Shown: positions 35,398 through 38,424 of the stretch, in pieces
Layout of the letters: each line of letters begins with the position of its first letter
Numbering within the stretch: the stretch's first letter is position 1
Assembly: GCA_937959285.1 (NCBI GenBank)
Contig: CALGAR010000093.1
Coordinates: forward strand, 1 to 38,424
Direction of reading: 5' to 3'
DNA from: an uncultured Bryobacterales bacterium
GTDB taxonomy: Bacteria > Acidobacteriota > Terriglobia > Bryobacterales > Bryobacteraceae
Length of the DNA stretch: 38,424 bases
Translations under genes and position numbers: made by a program
Notes under the pieces: generated by a model
Seen by the model: only the letters and a program-made list of their open reading frames with translations
Databases searched by the model: none
What the model was told of the DNA's origin: nothing

Positions 35398-35403
35398 TAC
35401 AAT
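35398..35403 (+). promoter_or_regulatory. Candidate -10 element for the response regulator
   Basis: TACAAT lies 68 bases upstream of the response-regulator ATG, with no convincing -35. The 35217-35471 gap otherwise shows no gene; the leader after this element is GC-rich and could fold, but I see no named RNA motif. Confidence 0.25.
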
Positions 35404-35471
35404 GGGTTAGGGCTCCTGCCCGACCGCTTTGCGGCGCAGAACCGGCCTGAGCAAGGCTGACGGGGCGCAGA

Positions 35472-35888
35472 ATGAAACAGCTCGCTCGGATCTGGCTTGC
35501 GGAAGACAATGAAGCGGATGTTCGGCTGATGCGCGAAGCATTCAGTGAACATGACATTCAATGTCAACTGCAAGTTTGTGTCGATGGAGAAGAGGCTTTA
35601 CGGTTGATCGAGACCGCAGAAGCCGAACAATACTGCCCCGATCTTGTCATCCTGGACTTCCACCTGCCTAAGGTGGACGGTCTGGAGGTTCTTCAAAGGT
35701 TTCGTGCAAACCCCAGCTGCGTAGAGACGCCCATCGTCATTTTCACTTCAGGTCTGTCACCAGAGGAGCGCTCGATGATCGAAGGCTACCGGAACATCTT
35801 TATCCTCCAGAAACCCGTGAACCTTGATGACTATCTTGCAGTGGGACGGCAGATTAAGGATTGGCTATTGAAGGAAAAAGCTTTTTAG
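35472..35888 (+). CDS. Single-domain response regulator (CheY/Rcp1-like)
   Basis: A 138-residue receiver domain only. Acidic pocket E11-D12, phosphoacceptor D62 in LVILDFHLPKVDG, T92 in VIFTSG and K114 in ILQKPV are all in canonical positions, so it should be phosphorylated. There is no output domain and no histidine kinase in the window. Single-domain receivers of this type often act by protein contact, as partners of hybrid kinases or phytochrome-type kinases. The ribosome-binding site is weak (GGGGCG). It converges on lon, with a shared terminator hairpin between them. Confidence 0.92.
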   Translation: MKQLARIWLAEDNEADVRLMREAFSEHDIQCQLQVCVDGEEALRLIETAEAEQYCPDLVILDFHLPKVDGLEVLQRFRANPSCVETPIVIFTSGLSPEERSMIEGYRNIFILQKPVNLDDYLAVGRQIKDWLLKEKAF

Positions 35889-35903
35889 GATCTGCAAAAA
35901 GAA

Positions 35904-35930
35904 AAGGGGAACTCCCAACGAGTTCCCCTT
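35904..35930 (-). terminator. Intrinsic terminator of lon, possibly bidirectional
   Basis: An 11-bp perfect stem, AAGGGGAACTC (35904-35914) and GAGTTCCCCTT (35920-35930), encloses a 5-base loop. Read on the minus strand it is followed by TTTTCTTTTTG, a good U-tract, so it terminates the lon transcript. On the plus strand the tail (ATTCG) is poor, so it may act only weakly on the response regulator transcript. The stem overlaps the lon stop codon. Confidence 0.85.
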
Positions 35931-36900
35931 ATTCGTTGCCGGCTTCTGCAGCCAGCGGACCGTTCCGAGCCGACTGGGACGCCGTTCCCTGCCTGTTTCC
36001 GTTGAGATCAAGACGGCTTCCTAATGTCGGAATCGTCTCAATCAGCACGTCCTCGATGCGTTCCACAAAGCGGAACTCCATCTCCTTGAGGACGCTTTCG
36101 GGCAAATCTTTCAAGTCTTTCTGATTGCCCTTTGGCAGGATGACGCGCTTGATTCCAGCGCGGCGCGCGGCCAGGACTTTCTCCTTGACGCCGCCGATGG
36201 GCAGCACCATGCCGGTCAACGTAATCTCACCGGTCATCGCCGTATCGCTCCGCGCCGAAGTCCCGGTGTAGAGCGATGCAAGAGCGACGGCAGCCGTAAT
36301 GCCCGCGCTGGGTCCGTCCTTCGGCACCGCGCCTGCTGGTACGTGGATGTGAACACCCGTTTCTTTGAAGATACCGGGATCGATGCCGAAGTCGGCAGCG
36401 TGCGACCAGATATAACTCTGGGCGGCCCGCGCCGATTCCTGCATCACCTCGCCAAGCTGGCCTGTGAGCGTCAGCCCCTTACCGGAAGGCAGCAGCGTAC
36501 CCTCGATGTAGAGCACGTCGCCGCCAGTCGGAGTCCACGCAAGCCCGGTTGCAACGCCAGGCGGCAGGACCTTTCTCGCCTGTTCGAGCGAGTAGGGCTC
36601 CGGCCCCAGCAGCTCTTCGACGTCGTTCGCCGTGATCGTGACCGGATCTGTGTGCCCTTCGGCAAACTTCAACGTCACCTTACGGGCAATCCGGCCAATC
36701 GAGCGCTCGAGCTTACGCAAACCGGCTTCGCGTGTGTAGCCGGTGATGATCTTGCTGAGCGCCTCGGGCGTAATCGTGCACTGTTCCGGGGTCAGCCCTG
36801 TCTCCTCGAGCTGACGCGGAATCAGGTACTTCTGCGCAATTTCGATCTTCTCCTCTTCGGTGTACCCGGAGAGCCGCAGCACTTCCATGCGGTCGAGCAG
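35929..36900 (-). pseudogene. lon: Lon protease, C-terminal half only, joined to foreign sequence
   Basis: The frame encodes the Lon AAA+ small domain (from DRMEVLRLSGYTEEEKIEIA), the linker and the whole protease domain. In the joined frame starting at 38148, the catalytic Ser is S614 in PKDGPSAG and the catalytic Lys is K657 in GGVKEK, so the Ser-Lys dyad is intact. The N-terminal substrate domain and the Walker A/B ATPase core, about 430 residues of a normal ~800-residue Lon, are absent. They are replaced exactly at Leu-Leu-Asp-Arg-Met by an aminotransferase. The sequence and the terminator fit the Acidobacteriota part of the window. I read it as an artificially truncated copy of a normal lon gene. 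Confidence 0.85.
36886..36900. other. Probable chimeric junction between lon and an aminotransferase gene
   Basis: Residues 417-421 of the joined frame (LLDRM) suit both partners. Normal Lon has DRMEVLRLSGYT here, and the aminotransferase frame arrives with TPNKPLLDRM. A shared stretch of roughly 10-15 bases is enough to misjoin reads or molecules in frame. Both genes lose essential parts at this point. Confidence 0.75.
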
Positions 36901-38076
36901 CGGCTTGTTGGGCGTGAACCCGTCTTCGGTGCAGATCTCCGCACGCAAGGCCAGGCCCAGGCCGTCCACGTCGCCGATTTCCGGATGGCGCTTCTGCAAA
37001 TCCTTCAAGCCTTCCAGGAAATGAGCGCCGCGCGCCATGACCATGGACTCGTAGTCCACCTCGGCCAGCATCTTCATGGTTTCCAGGCCGACGGCGGTGC
37101 CGAGCGGATTGGATGCGAACGTGGAATGGGTCGACCCCGGCGGGAAAACCGTGGGGTTGATCAGCTCTTCCCGCGCCCACAGGCCGGCCAGCGGATTCAA
37201 TCCGTTGGTCAGCGCCTTGCCGAACACCAGCACGTCCGGCTTGACCCCGAAATGTTCGATGGCCCAGAGCTTGCCGGTTCGATAGAACCCCATCTGGATC
37301 TCGTCGACCACCAACAGGATGCCGTACTGGTCGAGCACCTTCTTCAGGCCCTTGAAGAAGCCAGGCGGCGGAATGACATAGCCGCCCGTGCCCTGGATGG
37401 CCTCGACGTAGAACGCGGCATATTCGGCCTGGCCCACCTTGGGATCCCAGACGCCGTTGTACTCGGTCTCGAACAGGCGGGCAAACTGGGCCACGCAGTG
37501 CTCGCTGTATTCCTCAGGCGTCATGCCGCGCGGACGGCGGAACGGATAGGGGAACGGCACGAAATACGCACGCTCGCCGAAATGGCCGTAGCGGCGGCGA
37601 TAGCGATAGCTCGAGGTAATGGCCGACGCACCAAGCGTGCGGCCATGATAGCCGCCCTCGAAGGCGAACATCAGGCTCTTGCCGCCGGTGGCATTGCGCA
37701 CCAGCTTGAGGGAATCCTCGATGGACTGCGAGCCACCTACGTTGAAGTGCACGCGCCCCTTGTAGCCGAATTTGCGCTCGGCGTCCTGGGCGATGACCTT
37801 GGCCAGCTCGATCTTGGTGGGATGCAGGTATTGGCTGGCCACCTGGGGCAGGATGTCCAGTTGGCGCTTGAGCACATTGTTCAGGCGCTCATTGCCGTAG
37901 CCGAAGTTGACGGCGGAGTACCACATCTGCAGGTCGAGATATGGCGTGCCGTTGGCATCGAACATGTAGCTGCCTTCGCAGCGCTCGAAAATCTTGGGGG
38001 GATTGACGTAATGGACGGTATCGCCGAACGAGCAGTATTGTGCCTCGTCGGCAAGCAGTTGGGATTCGGTGGTCAT
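36886..38076 (-). pseudogene. Class-III PLP-dependent aminotransferase, C-terminus missing
   Basis: The frame is open to 38148, but ATG 38076 (MTTESQLLADEAQYCSFGD), with GAGG upstream, is the natural start. About 397 residues remain of a family usually near 440-450. It has the PLP-phosphate loop (NVGGSQSIEDSLK), the VDEIQMGF Asp that holds the pyridine nitrogen, and the Schiff-base lysine in VFGKALTNG (K311 from 38148, K287 from 38076). It would transfer an amino group from an amino acid to an oxo-acid; the exact substrate is unclear (aspartate-aminotransferase-family-like). Sequence style recalls Cupriavidus/Ralstonia relatives rather than Acidobacteriota, from memory only. The C-terminal domain is cut by the join to lon. 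Confidence 0.85.
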
Positions 38077-38424
38077 TAAAGGGAAACCTCGGGGGAGATC
38101 AGTTACAGCCGCAGTCAGTTTTTGGGCCGAACGCCCAATGCTTGTCATTGTGATGATGGGGGGTTTACGGAAACGTCACCACAACCCTTCGCGACCCGCA
38201 TCGCGAAGTATCGCAGAAATACCGCCATCTGTAGGTGTCCGACCCCTCCAGCCGCCGTCTTTGTTGTAATGGACGCATAGCTAATCGGAACACCGGGTTG
38301 CGCGCGGCGCGATACATTACCATTTGGCCAGATTGTTTGCACGGCGGCGCGACCTCCCCGTCGCACGGTAACTAACAGTAAGATCACGTCTGGCCATAAC
38401 CCCTTCGCCTGCCCGGCGCCGCCG
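38077..38424. other. Upstream region of the aminotransferase, no gene recognised
   Basis: This stretch lacks a convincing coding frame on either strand (short frames only, with no ribosome-binding sites). It contains an 8-bp inverted repeat and presumably the aminotransferase promoter. It probably has the same foreign origin as the aminotransferase. Confidence 0.5.
38187..38208. promoter_or_regulatory. 8-bp inverted repeat upstream of the aminotransferase
   Basis: CTTCGCGA (38187-38194) and TCGCGAAG (38201-38208) form a perfect dyad around a six-base centre. It lies about 110 bases upstream of the aminotransferase ATG. It could be a repressor or activator operator, or a hairpin in the leader; no U-tract follows, so it is not an obvious terminator. 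Confidence 0.5.

Noticed and set aside
36343..38079. Long open frame (578 codons) on the plus strand antisense to the lon/aminotransferase frame
   Set aside because: It mirrors the conserved coding frame in GC-rich DNA, crosses the chimeric junction, and encodes no recognisable motif.
35929..38148. A genuine bifunctional aminotransferase-Lon protease
   Set aside because: Both partners are cut inside their folds at a shared five-residue stretch and lose essential parts (Lon ATPase core; aminotransferase C-terminal domain); a chimera is simpler.
1..38424. tRNA, rRNA, CRISPR arrays, transposases, integrases or phage genes
   Set aside because: None could be recognised by reading; the only direct repeat noted is the short leader repeat near 19.98 kb.

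Overview
The window looks like chromosomal DNA of an Acidobacteriota member, probably from the Solibacter/Bryobacter group. It is GC-rich and densely coded. It carries families typical of that phylum: a FecR/DUF6600 secreted protein, a YfhO-type membrane protein, a metzincin followed by TIG-like domains, an Oar-like TonB receptor with a carboxypeptidase-regulatory domain, and a secreted cyclase-fold/ankyrin protein with a CxxCH motif. This assignment rests on family recognition by eye; no search was run. The last ~1.5 kb does not seem to belong to the same genome (see below).

Layout. 1-9.8 kb: a left-truncated FecR/DUF6600 gene (-); a YfhO-like polytopic protein; a 16-codon leader ORF with a strong Shine-Dalgarno and mutually exclusive hairpins; an Nramp metal transporter fused to a UspA domain; a coupled pair (secreted protein plus matrixin-like protease); and two small unknown genes. 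9.7-17.2 kb: a LysR regulator diverges from an AddB-like nuclease, which is translationally coupled to an AddA-like helicase-nuclease. Together they form a probable double-strand-break repair enzyme. 17.3-23 kb: an LhgO-type oxidase, then a divergent cluster of an unknown 972-aa protein facing a coupled pair (disordered acidic protein plus an alpha/beta hydrolase whose nucleophile serine reads as glycine). 23-28 kb: an alpha/beta hydrolase, an M49-like metallopeptidase, a DinB-fold protein and an exported protein of unknown function. 28-35.2 kb: an ECF sigma / zinc-finger anti-sigma / TonB receptor operon, divergent from the CxxCH-cyclase-ankyrin gene. 35.4-35.9 kb: a single-domain response regulator.

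The right end holds the C-terminal half of Lon protease, closed by a clean intrinsic terminator. It is joined in frame, at a shared Leu-Leu-Asp-Arg-Met stretch, to the N-terminal ~400 residues of a class-III aminotransferase. Both partners are truncated at the join. This is most simply an assembly or cloning chimera, possibly with betaproteobacterial DNA, not a real fusion enzyme.

The best candidates for undescribed biology are the 18.5-23 kb unknown cluster, the leader-peptide/hairpin region ahead of the Nramp-UspA gene, and the sigma/anti-sigma/TonB operon with its divergent cyclase-ankyrin neighbour. No tRNA, rRNA, CRISPR array or insertion sequence was recognised.
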